DNA of 64,000 bases from the NCBI RefSeq assembly GCF_001429065.1, contig NZ_LMIB01000001.1:1373933-1437932 (forward strand). Direction: 5' to 3'. Numbering within the stretch: position 1 is the first letter of the stretch; each line of letters opens with the position of its first letter. Below are positions 27,861 to 37,754 of this stretch, piece after piece. Under the pieces are notes generated by a model. It was given only the letters and a program-made list of their open reading frames with translations. It ran no database searches and was not told the DNA's origin. A program made the translations under genes and the position numbers. The DNA comes from Sphingomonas sp. Root710 (GTDB taxonomy: Bacteria; Pseudomonadota; Alphaproteobacteria; Sphingomonadales; Sphingomonadaceae).

Positions 27861-28823
27861 ATGACCGACAACAGGACAGTGGCCTTCGGCGGCATGATTG
27901 AAGAGCAGGAGGGCTTATTGCGCGGGCCGTTGCGGCGCCCGCTTCAGATGCTGGCCGTCCAGCAATATGAAGGGCACTCCTCGATCCACGACGATGAGAC
28001 TGCCCGCAAGCTCGGCTTCGCAGGCGGCACGATCGAAGGGCCGACCCACTTCAGCCAATTCGCTCCCCTCGGCTATGCGGTCTGGGGCGAGCGCTGGCTG
28101 ACGTCCGGCTGCATCTCGGCCCACTATCGCGCGCCCGTGTTCGAGGGCGAGGAGGTCCGGGCCTTTCTCCGCCGGCCGACCGATCCGGCCAAGGCGGCAG
28201 AAATCTGGATGGAGCGTGCTGACGGCACCGAGATTTTGCGCGGCACGGCGGCGGCCGGCGCTTCCCAGCCGCAATCCGCGCTGGAGGAGCGATTGGCGTC
28301 TCTGCAGCCGCTCGCGCAGCCGGTGATCCTGGCGGACGTGAAGGTCGGCACGCGGACGGAGCGGAGGCCGGCGCGCATGGACCCGGATCAGATCATGGGC
28401 GCGATGTACCCCTTCTCCCTCACCCAGAAGCTGCAGCGTATCACCGAGCCCTCCAGCTGGTATTCCAGTGCAGACACCCCATGGGGCCGGCCGATCGTCC
28501 CGCTCGAGATGATCAGCGTGCTCATGCAATATGGAATAGACGAGGTCGATCTGGGCGCGCGCGGGCCGGCGGTCGGCCTCTTCGCGGATCAGGAGATCCG
28601 GCTGATCGATGGCCCCGTTTTCGTGAGCGAGCCTTACGAAATCGCGCGCGAGGTCTTGTTCCTGAGCGGCAGCCGGCGGACGGAGAGCATGTGGGTGCGC
28701 TCGACCCTCTTTGCGAGCGGCACCGACCGTGTCGTCGCTGCCATGCTGCTCAACATGGCAACGCTGAAAGACTCGTATGAGCGTTACGCTACCGATCATG
28801 CCGCATTGTACGGTGCCGCCTAA
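27861..28823 (+). CDS. Hotdog-fold (MaoC-like) protein, function unknown
   Basis: A 320-residue protein. YEGHSSIHDDETARKLGFAG, then IEGPTHFSQFAPLGY, resembles the entry to a MaoC/hotdog hydratase domain (Asp/His pair for water addition). A second half of similar size is less recognisable, so it may be a double-hotdog protein. The ATG at 27861 is chosen for the GGGGAT upstream; an ATG at 27837 is the alternative. It is divergent from the flavoprotein gene, and its stop overlaps the stop of the convergent SDR gene. It is probably an acyl-CoA hydratase or thioesterase. A catalytic assignment is not safe. Confidence 0.6.
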   Translation: MTDNRTVAFGGMIEEQEGLLRGPLRRPLQMLAVQQYEGHSSIHDDETARKLGFAGGTIEGPTHFSQFAPLGYAVWGERWLTSGCISAHYRAPVFEGEEVRAFLRRPTDPAKAAEIWMERADGTEILRGTAAAGASQPQSALEERLASLQPLAQPVILADVKVGTRTERRPARMDPDQIMGAMYPFSLTQKLQRITEPSSWYSSADTPWGRPIVPLEMISVLMQYGIDEVDLGARGPAVGLFADQEIRLIDGPVFVSEPYEIAREVLFLSGSRRTESMWVRSTLFASGTDRVVAAMLLNMATLKDSYERYATDHAALYGAA

Positions 28824-28834
28824 TCGGCGGCACC
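28812..28834. terminator. Bidirectional hairpin across two overlapping stop codons
   Basis: GGTGCCGCC at 28812-28820 pairs perfectly with GGCGGCACC at 28826-28834, with loop TAATC. The TAA of the plus-strand hotdog gene (28821-28823) and the TAG of the minus-strand SDR gene (28822-28820) both sit at the loop. No T run follows, so it may act mostly as a 3'-end protector. Confidence 0.6.
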
Positions 28835-29596
28835 CGAATAGGCGGCGCTGACGATACCCCCATCGACCGGCAGCGTCGACCCGACGACATAATCGCCGGC
28901 CCGCGACGCCAGATAAATGGCGGCGGCCGCGATATCCTCGGCATTCCCGACCCGCCCGGCCGGGATCGCCTTGGAGACGGCCTCCGCGTCCTCACGCGCG
29001 GCGCGGTTCATCTCACTCGGGAAAGCGCCCGGTGCCAATGCCGTGACGACGATGCCGTCGGCGATCAGTTCCGCCGCGAGCCGCCTGGTGAGATGGATCA
29101 AGGCCGCCTTCGACGCCTGATAACTGTACACCCCCCACGGATTTGGGCGCAGTCCATCGACGGATGCGACATTGATGACCTTCGCAGGCTGGCGGGCCGC
29201 CTTCAGCATCGGCAGCAAGGCCTGGACAAGAAAGAAGGGTGTCTTGACGTTGAGGGACATGACCTTGTCCCACCCGCTCTCGGGGAAATCCGCCAAAGGT
29301 GCGTTCCAGGCGGCGCCGGCATTGTTGACCAGGATATCCAGCCGCTGTTCGCGCTCGCCGAGCGCGCGGGCGAGCGCCTGCACGCCCGCGACCGTCGAAA
29401 CGTCACCGGGCAATGCGTGGCAAGTAGGCCCAAGCGCTCCAGCAGTCGCCTCGCATGCATCGGCCTTGCGGCTGGTGACGTAGACGGTGGCACCGGCGGC
29501 CACAAAGCCCTCCGCGATCATCTGCCCTATTCCGCGCGACCCGCCGGTAACGAGCGCCACACGCCCGTCGAGGCGAAAGAGTGAAGAGACGTCCAT
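28820..29596 (-). CDS. RhlG-like short-chain dehydrogenase/reductase
   Basis: A 258-residue classical SDR, close in sequence layout to the one at 12271. GGSRGIGQMIAEGFVAAGA binds the nucleotide, NNAGAAWNAPLADFPESGWD follows, and SYQASKAALIHLTRRLA has the Tyr-x-x-x-Lys. LAPGAFPSEMNRAARED matches the RhlG type. It is the second gene of a two-SDR unit (30465 to 28820, gap 26 bases). It probably interconverts a hydroxyl and keto group on a cluster intermediate. The start at 29596 gives the family-normal MDVSSLFRLDGRVALV opening. Confidence 0.85.
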   Translation of the reverse strand: MDVSSLFRLDGRVALVTGGSRGIGQMIAEGFVAAGATVYVTSRKADACEATAGALGPTCHALPGDVSTVAGVQALARALGEREQRLDILVNNAGAAWNAPLADFPESGWDKVMSLNVKTPFFLVQALLPMLKAARQPAKVINVASVDGLRPNPWGVYSYQASKAALIHLTRRLAAELIADGIVVTALAPGAFPSEMNRAAREDAEAVSKAIPAGRVGNAEDIAAAAIYLASRAGDYVVGSTLPVDGGIVSAAYSGAAD

Positions 29597-29622
29597 GAAG
29601 ATTGATCCTTTGGTAGCGGGAT

Positions 29623-30465
29623 TTAGAATCGGGTTTCGCCGATCACGGGTGGCCGGCTTACAGGGAGCGAACTCGACAGACCGCCGTCCACCGCCACAGC
29701 CTGCCCATTCACGTAGCTCGCCTCGTCCGACGCGAGGAAGGCGATCACCTGCGCAAGCTCCTCGGGCTGCGCCGCGCGCCGTAGCGGATTAATCTGGCCG
29801 ACCCGGTCCTCACGCCCGCGCTCGCGCGCCGCATCGAAGATGAACTGGGTCATGCCGGTCTCGACCAGACCGGGGCAGACGGCGTTCACACGTATGCCCG
29901 AGCCTGACAATTGTTGGGCGGCAACGGTAACGAGATTGATCACCCCCGCCTTTGACGCTGAGTAAGCGGGCCCGCCCGCCCCCGACCGCAGCCCGGCGAC
30001 CGATGCCGTGCAGACGATCGCACCCGCATGTCCACCGTCCAGCATCGCGCGGGCGCCATGCTTGACCGCCAGGAACGCGCCGATCAGATTGACCCGCAAT
30101 ACCTGTTCCCAGGTCGCGGCGTCCTGTTCGAACAAGCCGCCGATGCCCCCGTCCACGCCCGCATTGGCGACCAGGATGTCGAGCCTGCCGTGATGAGCGA
30201 CGCCGCGCGCGACCATGGCTTCGACGTCTCGCTCGTCACCTGCATCCGCGATCATTGCCGTGATGCCCCCGTGATCCGAGGCCGTTTCGAGGACGCGCTC
30301 GGATCGGTCCGCCGCGATCACGCGCGCGCCCCGCGCCGCGAGCAATCGCGCGGTCGCTCGACCGATTCCCGATCCGGCGCCGGTTACCAGCGCGCTGCGC
30401 CCCTCAAGAGGTCCGGTCAAACGAGTCTCCGCTGCAAATCTTTCATGCGATGTAGCCGCCTTCAC
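29623..30465 (-). CDS. Short-chain dehydrogenase/reductase
   Basis: A 280-residue classical [22 protein letters not shown] binds the nucleotide, VANAGVDGG is the NNAG equivalent, and [13 protein letters not shown] carries the Tyr-x-x-x-Lys. It ends in the normal [21 protein letters not shown]. The opening frame begins with GTG at 30465 and has about 18 residues before the fold. A shorter start is possible, because no strong ribosome-binding site is visible at either. It is the first gene of a unit with the RhlG-like SDR downstream and is divergent from the AraC-type regulator at 30711. Confidence 0.8.
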   Translation of the reverse strand: MKAATSHERFAAETRLTGPLEGRSALVTGAGSGIGRATARLLAARGARVIAADRSERVLETASDHGGITAMIADAGDERDVEAMVARGVAHHGRLDILVANAGVDGGIGGLFEQDAATWEQVLRVNLIGAFLAVKHGARAMLDGGHAGAIVCTASVAGLRSGAGGPAYSASKAGVINLVTVAAQQLSGSGIRVNAVCPGLVETGMTQFIFDAARERGREDRVGQINPLRRAAQPEELAQVIAFLASDEASYVNGQAVAVDGGLSSSLPVSRPPVIGETRF

Positions 30466-30710
30466 CGCCGGCGGCGATGACCCGATCCAGCAAGGGCCTC
30501 TTCACCAAATGCGTCACCTGCCCGATCTGTGATTCAGTTCAGCTTTTCAGAGCACTGCAGATATCGCGCCCATTTTCAAAAACCGTGCTGTTTTTGGATG
30601 AATTCTCGCGCGACCAAACGACCTTTACACGAAGAAGAATTTTTAATAGCGTACAGCTTTCGAGGCGAGTCACACATCAGGTGTGAGAAAGACCCTGAAC
30701 GGAGAGTCCG

Positions 30711-31889
30711 ATGCTCACGGATAATCGTGCAACGATCGCGGCGATGCGCACGTCCGCCGGCCAGGCCACCCCGGCCTTTCTGCAAATTGGCGAGCTGCAC
30801 GGCGGCGACTTCGGCTTGAGAACGCATGAGGAGCAGGAGGCTTCGCTCAGAACCTTCGCAGGCGACACGATCTCGATCCGCTATGTAGAGTCGTTCTTTG
30901 GAAAGGCCTTGGCGCGTGCGCTGCTGCGCGATGCCGGCCTTGCCGACGACGCCGGTTCGCCACCCGCGCTCGTCAAGCACCGTGATTTTTGGCAGCTCTG
31001 CCTCCGGAACATCAACATGTCCGGCGATGAGGGGCATGGCTGCACGCCTCGCCCAATTGCCAAATCGACGTGGCAAATGATCTTTTCTGCCGTCAACCAG
31101 ATGGACACCCTTTCGGACGGATTGCGCCAGTTCGCGGAACTCGTGCCGGCGGTCTGCGCCGGCATGGCGGTGACCGTCGGCTACGGTCGAAACGGCGTAC
31201 ACCTGAACTACATGGTCGAGCCCAGCGCAGTCGCGCCCAGTGAAGTCGCCAGGCTCGAGCGCTATGTCGAGCTCATTGCGCTGGTCTTCCACTGCGTATT
31301 ACTCTGGGTGACGGATCATCAGCTGGAGCCTGTCCAGATCCGGCTGTCAGCCAATCTCGATGAGGCGGATGGCAGCCTTCTGTCCGGCCTGTCCGCCAGC
31401 ACGGCGCGCCAGGGCCGCGGCGTGACGATCGTCTATGACCGTGATGATATGGACCTGCCGCTCGGCGTCCGCAAATACCAGCACTGGAGCAACGAGACAA
31501 AGGCGTTCGAGGATCTATGCCTGACGGCGCGTCCCGTCCGCGCCCGTGACGGTCTTTCGCCGGTCGTGGCAAAGGTGCGGGACCTCATCGCGACCCGCAC
31601 CCTGACGCTCCAGGAAGTAGCGCCGATGCTGGGTATGAGCATCGCGACACTGCAGCGCCGGCTCCGGGAGGCGGGAACGAGTTTCCGGATGGTCTCCCGC
31701 GACGTCCGCTGTGAAAAGCTGCTGTCGCTGCTGGCGACCGACATCCATTTTGACGACGTCGCCGAGGAACTCGGCCTGTCGGAGCGGCGCAGCCTTTGGC
31801 GGACCTGCCAGGAGTGGCTCGGCGTCTCGCCCAGCGAATATCGCCGGAACCAGCGCAGCGCGAACGCGGCGCGCGCCGTATCCGCCTGA
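30711..31889 (+). CDS. AraC family transcriptional regulator (copy 1)
   Basis: A 392-residue regulator with a large N-terminal sensor region and a C-terminal AraC-type double helix-turn-helix (~295-385). LTLQEVAPMLGMSIATLQRR is the first helix-turn-helix, and DVAEELGLSERRSLWRTCQE then WLGVSPSEYRR the second. The sensor has the unusual motif FSAVNQMDT and the run DEGHGCTPRP, both also in the AraC-type protein at 39105. ATG at 30711 is preceded by GGAGAG. It is upstream of the beta-oxidation operon on the same strand and is the natural candidate activator for it. Confidence 0.85.
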   Translation: MLTDNRATIAAMRTSAGQATPAFLQIGELHGGDFGLRTHEEQEASLRTFAGDTISIRYVESFFGKALARALLRDAGLADDAGSPPALVKHRDFWQLCLRNINMSGDEGHGCTPRPIAKSTWQMIFSAVNQMDTLSDGLRQFAELVPAVCAGMAVTVGYGRNGVHLNYMVEPSAVAPSEVARLERYVELIALVFHCVLLWVTDHQLEPVQIRLSANLDEADGSLLSGLSASTARQGRGVTIVYDRDDMDLPLGVRKYQHWSNETKAFEDLCLTARPVRARDGLSPVVAKVRDLIATRTLTLQEVAPMLGMSIATLQRRLREAGTSFRMVSRDVRCEKLLSLLATDIHFDDVAEELGLSERRSLWRTCQEWLGVSPSEYRRNQRSANAARAVSA

Positions 31890-31904
31890 GCAGGCGGCGC
31901 AACC

Positions 31905-32165
31905 CACGGAAGCCAATCGGGTCGCGACCACCAGCTTCGCGATCGGCCTGCAGATCGCGCGGGCCGCAGGATCCCCCGCAAACGCCGCATATGCCGCAGC
32001 CTTTCAGGCGTAAAAGGCTGATAGGCGGGCCGCGAATTCCGGCCGGAAAGCCGACGACGAGGTACCGGCCTCGCCATAGGCCGTCCGGCTGCACGAAGTC
32101 GTTACCCCCCGATCGAGCGATCCCGTCCTTGAAGCGCAGGCCGCCCTCCGCGACTGCAACAGCAG
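31905..32165 (-). pseudogene. Remnant of a zinc-type quinone oxidoreductase gene
   Basis: On the minus strand a stretch of about 85 codons reads like the middle of an NADPH:quinone reductase-type medium-chain dehydrogenase. GRYLVVGFPAGI and LLRLKGCGICGVCGG resemble the family pattern with VVGFA-x-G and LLKG-x-x-x-x-GV-x-W/G. There is no start codon, no N- or C-terminal domain, and the flanks run into the AraC-type gene. This is a decayed fragment, not a working gene. The match is by eye and could be chance in a high-G+C segment. Confidence 0.4.
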
Positions 32166-32181
32166 ACCAGTGGACATTCCG

Positions 32182-33387
32182 ATGAATCTAGAACTCTCAC
32201 CTTCCGAACTGCAATTCCGCGACGAGGTCCGCGCCTTTCTCAAGGCGGAATTGCCGAAGCGCCTGTCGGACAAGGTGCGCGATCTGAAGCGGCTGACCAA
32301 AGCCGACTATGAAGAATGGCATTCGATCCTGAATCGCCGCGGCTGGCTGGCCGTCAGCTGGCCGGCCGAATGGGGCGGCACCGGCTGGAGCGTTATCCAG
32401 CGCTACATCTTCGAGGTGGAAGCGGCCGCCGCCCACGCACCGCGTGTCGTGGCCTTCGGCGTCTCGATGTTCGCAGCCGTCGTACTCCGCTATGGCACCC
32501 AGGCGCAGAAGGAGCGCTGGCTGCCCCGTATCCTCGACGGATCGGACTGGTGGTGTCAGGGATTCTCGGAGCCCGGCGCAGGCTCCGACCTTGCCGGGCT
32601 GCGAACGACGGCGGTTCGCGATGGCGATGACTATATCGTCAATGGACAGAAGACCTGGACCACCTTCGGCCACTTCGCCAACAAGATCTTCTGTCTCGTC
32701 CGCACCGATCCCGCCGCCAAGAAGCAGGAAGGCATTTCGTTTCTCGCCATCGACATGGACACGCCCGGCGTGGAGCTACGCCCGATCATCCTGCTCGACG
32801 GCGAGCATGAGGTGAACGAGGTCTTCTTCACCGATGTCCGCGTGCCGGCCGACAATCTGGTTGGTGAGGAGAATGCCGGCTGGACCTATGCCAAATATCT
32901 GCTCGCCCATGAGCGGACCGGCACCGCCCTGATCGGGGAATCGACCGCCGCTCTCGCGCGACTGAAAGCGATCGTCGCCACGGAGACCAAGGCGGGTAAG
33001 CCGCTGTCGCAGGACCCGCTGTTTGCCGCCCGCCTTGCGCGCGTCGAGATCGAACTCGCCAACCTTACCACGACGAACCTGCGCATGCTCATACGTTCCG
33101 ATAGCAGCGCAGCCTCGATGGCCGACAGTGCCATGCTGAAGATCCGGGGCACGGAGGTCCGCCAGCAGATTACCGCCCTCGTCCGCGAGGCGGCGGGTCC
33201 CTATGCGGCGCCCTTCCGTCTCGATGCCCTGGAGGAAGGCTTCAACGGCGAGCCGGTCGGTCCCGATTACGCGGCTGCGGCAATGCCCGATTATCTCAAT
33301 CACCGTAAGCTCACGATCTATGCGGGGTCCAACGAGGTCCAGCGCGAGATTATAGCGAGCGCAGCACTGGAGTTGCCCCGGCGATGA
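32182..33387 (+). CDS. Acyl-CoA dehydrogenase, subunit A of a paired enzyme
   Basis: A 401-residue flavin dehydrogenase that oxidises an acyl-CoA at C2-C3. GFSEPGAGSDLAGL and TWTTFGHFANKIFCLVRTDP form the substrate/FAD region, and KLTIYAGSNEVQREIIAS is the C-terminal motif. The classical catalytic Glu at the YEGT position is Ala here (YAGS), so the base must lie elsewhere or in the partner. The next gene starts in an ATGA overlap, pointing to a two-subunit enzyme like those used on steroid side chains. ATG at 32182; a GTG at 32170 is also possible. Confidence 0.9.
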   Translation: MNLELSPSELQFRDEVRAFLKAELPKRLSDKVRDLKRLTKADYEEWHSILNRRGWLAVSWPAEWGGTGWSVIQRYIFEVEAAAAHAPRVVAFGVSMFAAVVLRYGTQAQKERWLPRILDGSDWWCQGFSEPGAGSDLAGLRTTAVRDGDDYIVNGQKTWTTFGHFANKIFCLVRTDPAAKKQEGISFLAIDMDTPGVELRPIILLDGEHEVNEVFFTDVRVPADNLVGEENAGWTYAKYLLAHERTGTALIGESTAALARLKAIVATETKAGKPLSQDPLFAARLARVEIELANLTTTNLRMLIRSDSSAASMADSAMLKIRGTEVRQQITALVREAAGPYAAPFRLDALEEGFNGEPVGPDYAAAAMPDYLNHRKLTIYAGSNEVQREIIASAALELPRR

Positions 33388-34433
33388 ACTTCGACCTTTC
33401 CGAAGAACAACGTCTTCTTGCGGACAGCCTCGGCGGCTATCTCGGTAAGCGCTACGATCGCGACGCCGGAGATCGCACGCACTGGTCGGCGCTGGCCGAG
33501 CTTGGCGTGATCGGCGCCTTCTTCGATCCCACGCGCGGCGGCTTTGGCGGCAGCGCCTTCGATGTCGCCGTGGTGTTCGAGCAGATCGGACGCGCGGTTG
33601 CGATCGAACCGTTCCTTGGGACGCTGATGGCCGGCACGGCGATGGGAGATGATGTGCCCGAGGCACTGGTCACTGGCACGGAGCTATTCGCCTTCGCACA
33701 TCAGGAGGCCGCGCTACGCCACGATCCGGATACTGTGCTGACCACCGCGGTGCCCGATGGTGCGGGCTGGCGCCTCACCGGACACAAAGGCCCCGTTCGC
33801 GGCATCGAGCAGGCCGACCATATTGTCGTCACATCCATCGGCCCCACCGGCCTCGCGAGCTTTCTCGTCGATCCGGCAAGCGAGGGCGTGTCGATCCGCG
33901 GCTATCCGATGATCGACGGTGGACGCGGCGGCGAGCTTGTGCTGGACAATACACCTGCACGGCTGGTCGGCCCGAAAGACGGCGCAAGCGCCATCGCCCG
34001 CACGCTGATGATCGGCACCGTGGCGCTCTGCTGGGAAGCGGTCGGTATCATGGATCATCTGCGTGACGCGACCCTCGACTATATGCGCATCCGCACGCAA
34101 TTCGGCCGGGCAATCGGAAGTTTCCAGGTCTTGCAGCACCGCATGGCGGATCTGGCGATCGACATCGAGCAGGCGCGCTCCGCCGCCATCAACGCAGCCG
34201 CCGCCATCGATGCCGGTCGGCGTGACGCGGCGCGGGTGGTTTCGGCCGCAAAATACACGATCGGCACCACCGGGACCCGCGTCGCGGAAGAATCGATCCA
34301 GATCCATGGCGGCATCGCCATGACCTGGGAATTCCCGTCGTCGCTCCATGCGAAACGCCTGATCCAGATCGGGCAGGAGCATGGCGATGCCGACCATCAC
34401 CTTGCCCGTTTCGTCGCGCTTGCCGCCGCATGA
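33384..34433 (+). CDS. Acyl-CoA dehydrogenase, subunit B of a paired enzyme
   Basis: A 349-residue acyl-CoA dehydrogenase-family protein, shorter than the usual 380-400. It starts in the stop of the previous gene. IRTQFGRAIGSFQVLQHRMA and IHGGIAMTWEFPSSLHAKRL are the conserved C-terminal elements. The middle domain is less conserved (LFAFAHQEAALRHD). Short partners like this combine with a full-length subunit into alpha2-beta2 enzymes (for example ChsE1-ChsE2 in mycobacterial cholesterol degradation), where only one subunit type binds FAD productively. The pairing is inferred from gene overlap and the missing motif in subunit A. Confidence 0.85.
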   Translation: MNFDLSEEQRLLADSLGGYLGKRYDRDAGDRTHWSALAELGVIGAFFDPTRGGFGGSAFDVAVVFEQIGRAVAIEPFLGTLMAGTAMGDDVPEALVTGTELFAFAHQEAALRHDPDTVLTTAVPDGAGWRLTGHKGPVRGIEQADHIVVTSIGPTGLASFLVDPASEGVSIRGYPMIDGGRGGELVLDNTPARLVGPKDGASAIARTLMIGTVALCWEAVGIMDHLRDATLDYMRIRTQFGRAIGSFQVLQHRMADLAIDIEQARSAAINAAAAIDAGRRDAARVVSAAKYTIGTTGTRVAEESIQIHGGIAMTWEFPSSLHAKRLIQIGQEHGDADHHLARFVALAAA

Positions 34434-34461
34434 TGCGGCAGCCGCCATCCAAGGAGCCTTT

Positions 34462-36510
34462 ATGTCCGTGATCACCACCCGTCGCGAGGGTGATGTCCTT
34501 ATCGTCACCGCCGATTCCCCCCCGGTCAATGCGCTGGGCGCCGCCGTTCGCCAAGGTTTGATCGATGCGATTGCCGAGGCCGAGGGGGACGATGCCGTCA
34601 AGGCGGTGATCATCATCGCCGCCGGACGCACCTTCTTCGCTGGTGCCGACATCACGGAATTCGGCAAACCCCTCGCCGAACCGAGCCTGCCGACCGTATG
34701 CGACCGGATCGAGGCCTGTGCGAAGCCGGTCGTGGCCGCGATCCATGGCACCGCACTCGGCGGCGGGCTCGAGGTCGCGCTCGCCTGCCACTATCGGATC
34801 GCCGTCCCCTCGGCGCGCCTCGGCCTGCCGGAAGTGAAGCTCGGCATTATCCCGGGCGCGGGCGGCACGCAGCGGCTGCCGCGCGTCGTAGGTGTCGAAG
34901 CGGCCACACCGATCGTGGTGACCGGCAGCCCTGTAGGCGCCGCCAAGGCACAGGCGATCGGCCTGGTCGACCGCCTGGCCGGCGAGACCACGCTGGCCGC
35001 GGATGCTCTGGCCCTCGCCCAGGAGATAATCGGAAAGCCTCGACCGGTGTCCAGCGAGCGCCGCGACCGGCTGGGCCAGAACGATGCGCAGGCGATCACC
35101 GAATATCGGACGAAGAACGCGCGCAAACTCGCGGGATTCGAGGCCCCCGAAGCCGCTTTCGAAGCACTCACTGCCGCGTCGGAACTATCCTTTGCTGACG
35201 GCATGGCGCGTGAAGGCGAACTGTTCCACCGGCTTCTTGCCGGTGATCAGTCCCGCGCCCTCCGTCACGTCTTCTTTGCCGAGCGGGCAGCCGCCAAAGT
35301 GGACGGCGTAGCCGCGGGCACGACACCGGCCGCGATCGGCTCGGTCGGTATCCTTGGCGCAGGCACGATGGGCGGCGGCATCGCCATGAATTTCCTGTCG
35401 GCGGGCGTTCCGGTCACGATCCTGGAGCGCGAGCAGGCGGCGCTCGATCGCGGCGTGGCCACCATCCGCCGGAATTACGAGGCGACTGCCGCCAAGGGGC
35501 GGATGACGCCCGACGATGTCGAGCGGGCCATGCGCCTACTCACGCCGACGCTGAATCTCGAAGACCTCGCCAACTGCGATCTGGTCATCGAGGCCGTATT
35601 CGAGCTGATGGCGATCAAGAAGGATGTCTTCCGCCGCCTCGACGCCACGATCAAAAAGGACGCGATCCTGGCGACCAACACCTCGTTCCTGAACGTCGAT
35701 GAGATCGCGGCCATCACCAGCCGCCCCGAAAACGTCATCGGCCTGCACTTCTTCTCACCCGCCAATGTCATGAAGCTGCTGGAGGTCGTCCGCGGCGAAA
35801 AGACGGCCGACCAGGTCCTCGTCACCGCCATGGCGCTTGCAAAGAAGATCGGGAAGGTCGCGGTCGTCTCCGGCGTATGCCACGGCTTCATCGGCAATCG
35901 CATGCTCGTGCCGCGGCAGGATCAGGCCGATGCGCTGGTACTGGAGGGGGCGAGCCCGGCCGAGGTCGACCAGGTCCTCCTCGACTTCGGTTTTCCGATG
36001 GGGCCGTTCCAGATGACGGACCTTGCCGGGATGGACATCGGCTGGGACCCCGAAAAAACGGCAAGCAGCACGGTCCGCGAGATATTGTGCGAGATGGGCC
36101 GGCTCGGTCAGAAGAGCGGTGCGGGCTATTACGACTATGACGCAAGCCGGAAACGCACGCCTTCCGACGTCGTCGGCAAAGTGATCCGCGACTTCGCCAC
36201 CGCCCACAACATTCCCCAGCGCAGCATCGGCAGGGACGAGATTCTGGAACGATTGCTGTACCCGCTCGTCAACGAGGGCTCCCTGATCCTCGAAGAAGGC
36301 ATGGCCCAGCGCGCGTCGGACATCGATATCGTCTGGCTGAATGGTTACGGCTGGCCGGCCTATACCGGCGGACCGATGTTCTGGGCGGACACGGTTGGCC
36401 TCGACACCGTCGTCGCGGGTCTGCGCCGCCATGCGGACAAGATCGACGGCCTCCGCATCTCATCCCTGTTGGAGAAAAAGGCCGCTGCTGGCGAGCGCTT
36501 CAACGCCTGA
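34462..36510 (+). CDS. FadB-like fused enoyl-CoA hydratase / 3-hydroxyacyl-CoA dehydrogenase
   Basis: A 682-residue bifunctional beta-oxidation enzyme. The crotonase half (~1-270) has [14 protein letters not shown], then [17 protein letters not shown] and [20 protein letters not shown], with the catalytic Glu pair visible. The dehydrogenase half starts at [20 protein letters not shown] (NAD site). [18 protein letters not shown] holds the His region, and two C-terminal helical domains follow (GFIGNRML and [12 protein letters not shown]). ATG at 34462 has AAGGAG just upstream; the frame continues upstream through the ACAD gene. It is the third of a five-gene operon. Confidence 0.95.
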   Translation: MSVITTRREGDVLIVTADSPPVNALGAAVRQGLIDAIAEAEGDDAVKAVIIIAAGRTFFAGADITEFGKPLAEPSLPTVCDRIEACAKPVVAAIHGTALGGGLEVALACHYRIAVPSARLGLPEVKLGIIPGAGGTQRLPRVVGVEAATPIVVTGSPVGAAKAQAIGLVDRLAGETTLAADALALAQEIIGKPRPVSSERRDRLGQNDAQAITEYRTKNARKLAGFEAPEAAFEALTAASELSFADGMAREGELFHRLLAGDQSRALRHVFFAERAAAKVDGVAAGTTPAAIGSVGILGAGTMGGGIAMNFLSAGVPVTILEREQAALDRGVATIRRNYEATAAKGRMTPDDVERAMRLLTPTLNLEDLANCDLVIEAVFELMAIKKDVFRRLDATIKKDAILATNTSFLNVDEIAAITSRPENVIGLHFFSPANVMKLLEVVRGEKTADQVLVTAMALAKKIGKVAVVSGVCHGFIGNRMLVPRQDQADALVLEGASPAEVDQVLLDFGFPMGPFQMTDLAGMDIGWDPEKTASSTVREILCEMGRLGQKSGAGYYDYDASRKRTPSDVVGKVIRDFATAHNIPQRSIGRDEILERLLYPLVNEGSLILEEGMAQRASDIDIVWLNGYGWPAYTGGPMFWADTVGLDTVVAGLRRHADKIDGLRISSLLEKKAAAGERFNA

Positions 36511-36552
36511 GCACAGCTCTCACCTCCCTCTTCGATTCACCGGAGCTTTCCC

Positions 36553-37725
36553 ATGCGCGACGCCGTTATCGTTTCCACCGCCCGCACGCCGATCGGAAAG
36601 GCGTTCCGGGGTGCCTTCAACGTCACTCCGGCACCAACGCTTGCCGCCCACGCGATCCGCGCGGCCGTCGAGCGCGCCGGTATCGATCCGCAGGAGATCG
36701 AGGATACCGTGTTCGGAGCGGCCCTGCAGCAAGGCGGCCAGGCGATGATCGGCCGCCACGCGCCCCTGCGTGCCGGTCTGCCGATCACCGTTTCCGGCAT
36801 GTCGATCGACCGCCAATGCGCATCGGGATTGATGGCGATCGCCACCGCCGCCAAGCAGGTGATCGTCGACCGCATGGACGTGGTCCTGGCTGGCGGCGTC
36901 GAATCGATCTCCACCGTCCAGACGGACGCGCTCCGGATCGATCCCGATCCCGAACTGATCGAAATGGTGCCGGACATGTACATGCCGATGCTCCAGACGG
37001 CGGAAATCGTCGCCGAGCGCTACGGCATCGGGCGTGAGCGGCAGGACGCCTATGGTCTCCGCTCGCAGCAGCGCACTGCGGACGCGATCACGCGCGGCGC
37101 CTTCGATGACGAAATCGTGCCGGTCACCGCGATCCAGTCGGTGACCGACAAGGCCACCGGCGCGACCTCCGAGCGCGAGGTGACGCTCACCCGCGACGAA
37201 GGGCCGCGCGCCGACACCAGCGCGCAGGGTCTCGCCGGGTTACGGACAGTCGTGGAAGGCGGCGTCATCACCGCCGGCAATGCGAGCCAGCTATCGGACG
37301 GCGCCTCGGCCTGCGTAGTGATGGAAGCGGCGGTCGCGGCGCAGCGCGGGCTCGCCCCCCTCGGCCGCTATGTCGGCATGGCGGTCGCCGGCACCAAGCC
37401 GGACGAGATGGGCATCGGCCCGGTGTTCGCGGTGCCGAAGCTGCTCGACCGGTTCGGGCTCAAGGCGGACGATATCGGCCTCTGGGAGCTCAACGAGGCA
37501 TTCGCCGTACAGGTGCTCTATTGCCAGGATCGCCTGGGCATCCCGGATGAGCGGCTGAACGTGAACGGCGGCGCAATCTCCATCGGTCACCCCTACGGCA
37601 TGTCGGGCGCCCGCATGGTCGGCCATGCGCTGATCGAGGGGCGCCGGCGCGGAGCGCGGTACGTGGTCGTCACCATGTGCGTCGGCGGCGGCATGGGCGC
37701 GGCCGGGCTGTTCGAGGTCCTCTGA
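36553..37725 (+). CDS. Acetyl-CoA acyltransferase (thiolase)
   Basis: A 390-residue thiolase that splits 3-ketoacyl-CoA with Co[15 protein letters not shown] carries the acyl-accepting cysteine, [20 protein letters not shown] the catalytic His, and [13 protein letters not shown] the second Cys. The fold's [11 protein letters not shown] start is intact and the length is normal. It lies 42 bases after the FadB-like gene and 29 before the third acyl-CoA dehydrogenase, in one operon. Together with FadB it completes a beta-oxidation turn. Confidence 0.95.
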   Translation: MRDAVIVSTARTPIGKAFRGAFNVTPAPTLAAHAIRAAVERAGIDPQEIEDTVFGAALQQGGQAMIGRHAPLRAGLPITVSGMSIDRQCASGLMAIATAAKQVIVDRMDVVLAGGVESISTVQTDALRIDPDPELIEMVPDMYMPMLQTAEIVAERYGIGRERQDAYGLRSQQRTADAITRGAFDDEIVPVTAIQSVTDKATGATSEREVTLTRDEGPRADTSAQGLAGLRTVVEGGVITAGNASQLSDGASACVVMEAAVAAQRGLAPLGRYVGMAVAGTKPDEMGIGPVFAVPKLLDRFGLKADDIGLWELNEAFAVQVLYCQDRLGIPDERLNVNGGAISIGHPYGMSGARMVGHALIEGRRRGARYVVVTMCVGGGMGAAGLFEVL

Positions 37726-37754
37726 CCAGATTGTATAAGAAAAAGGAACATTCG

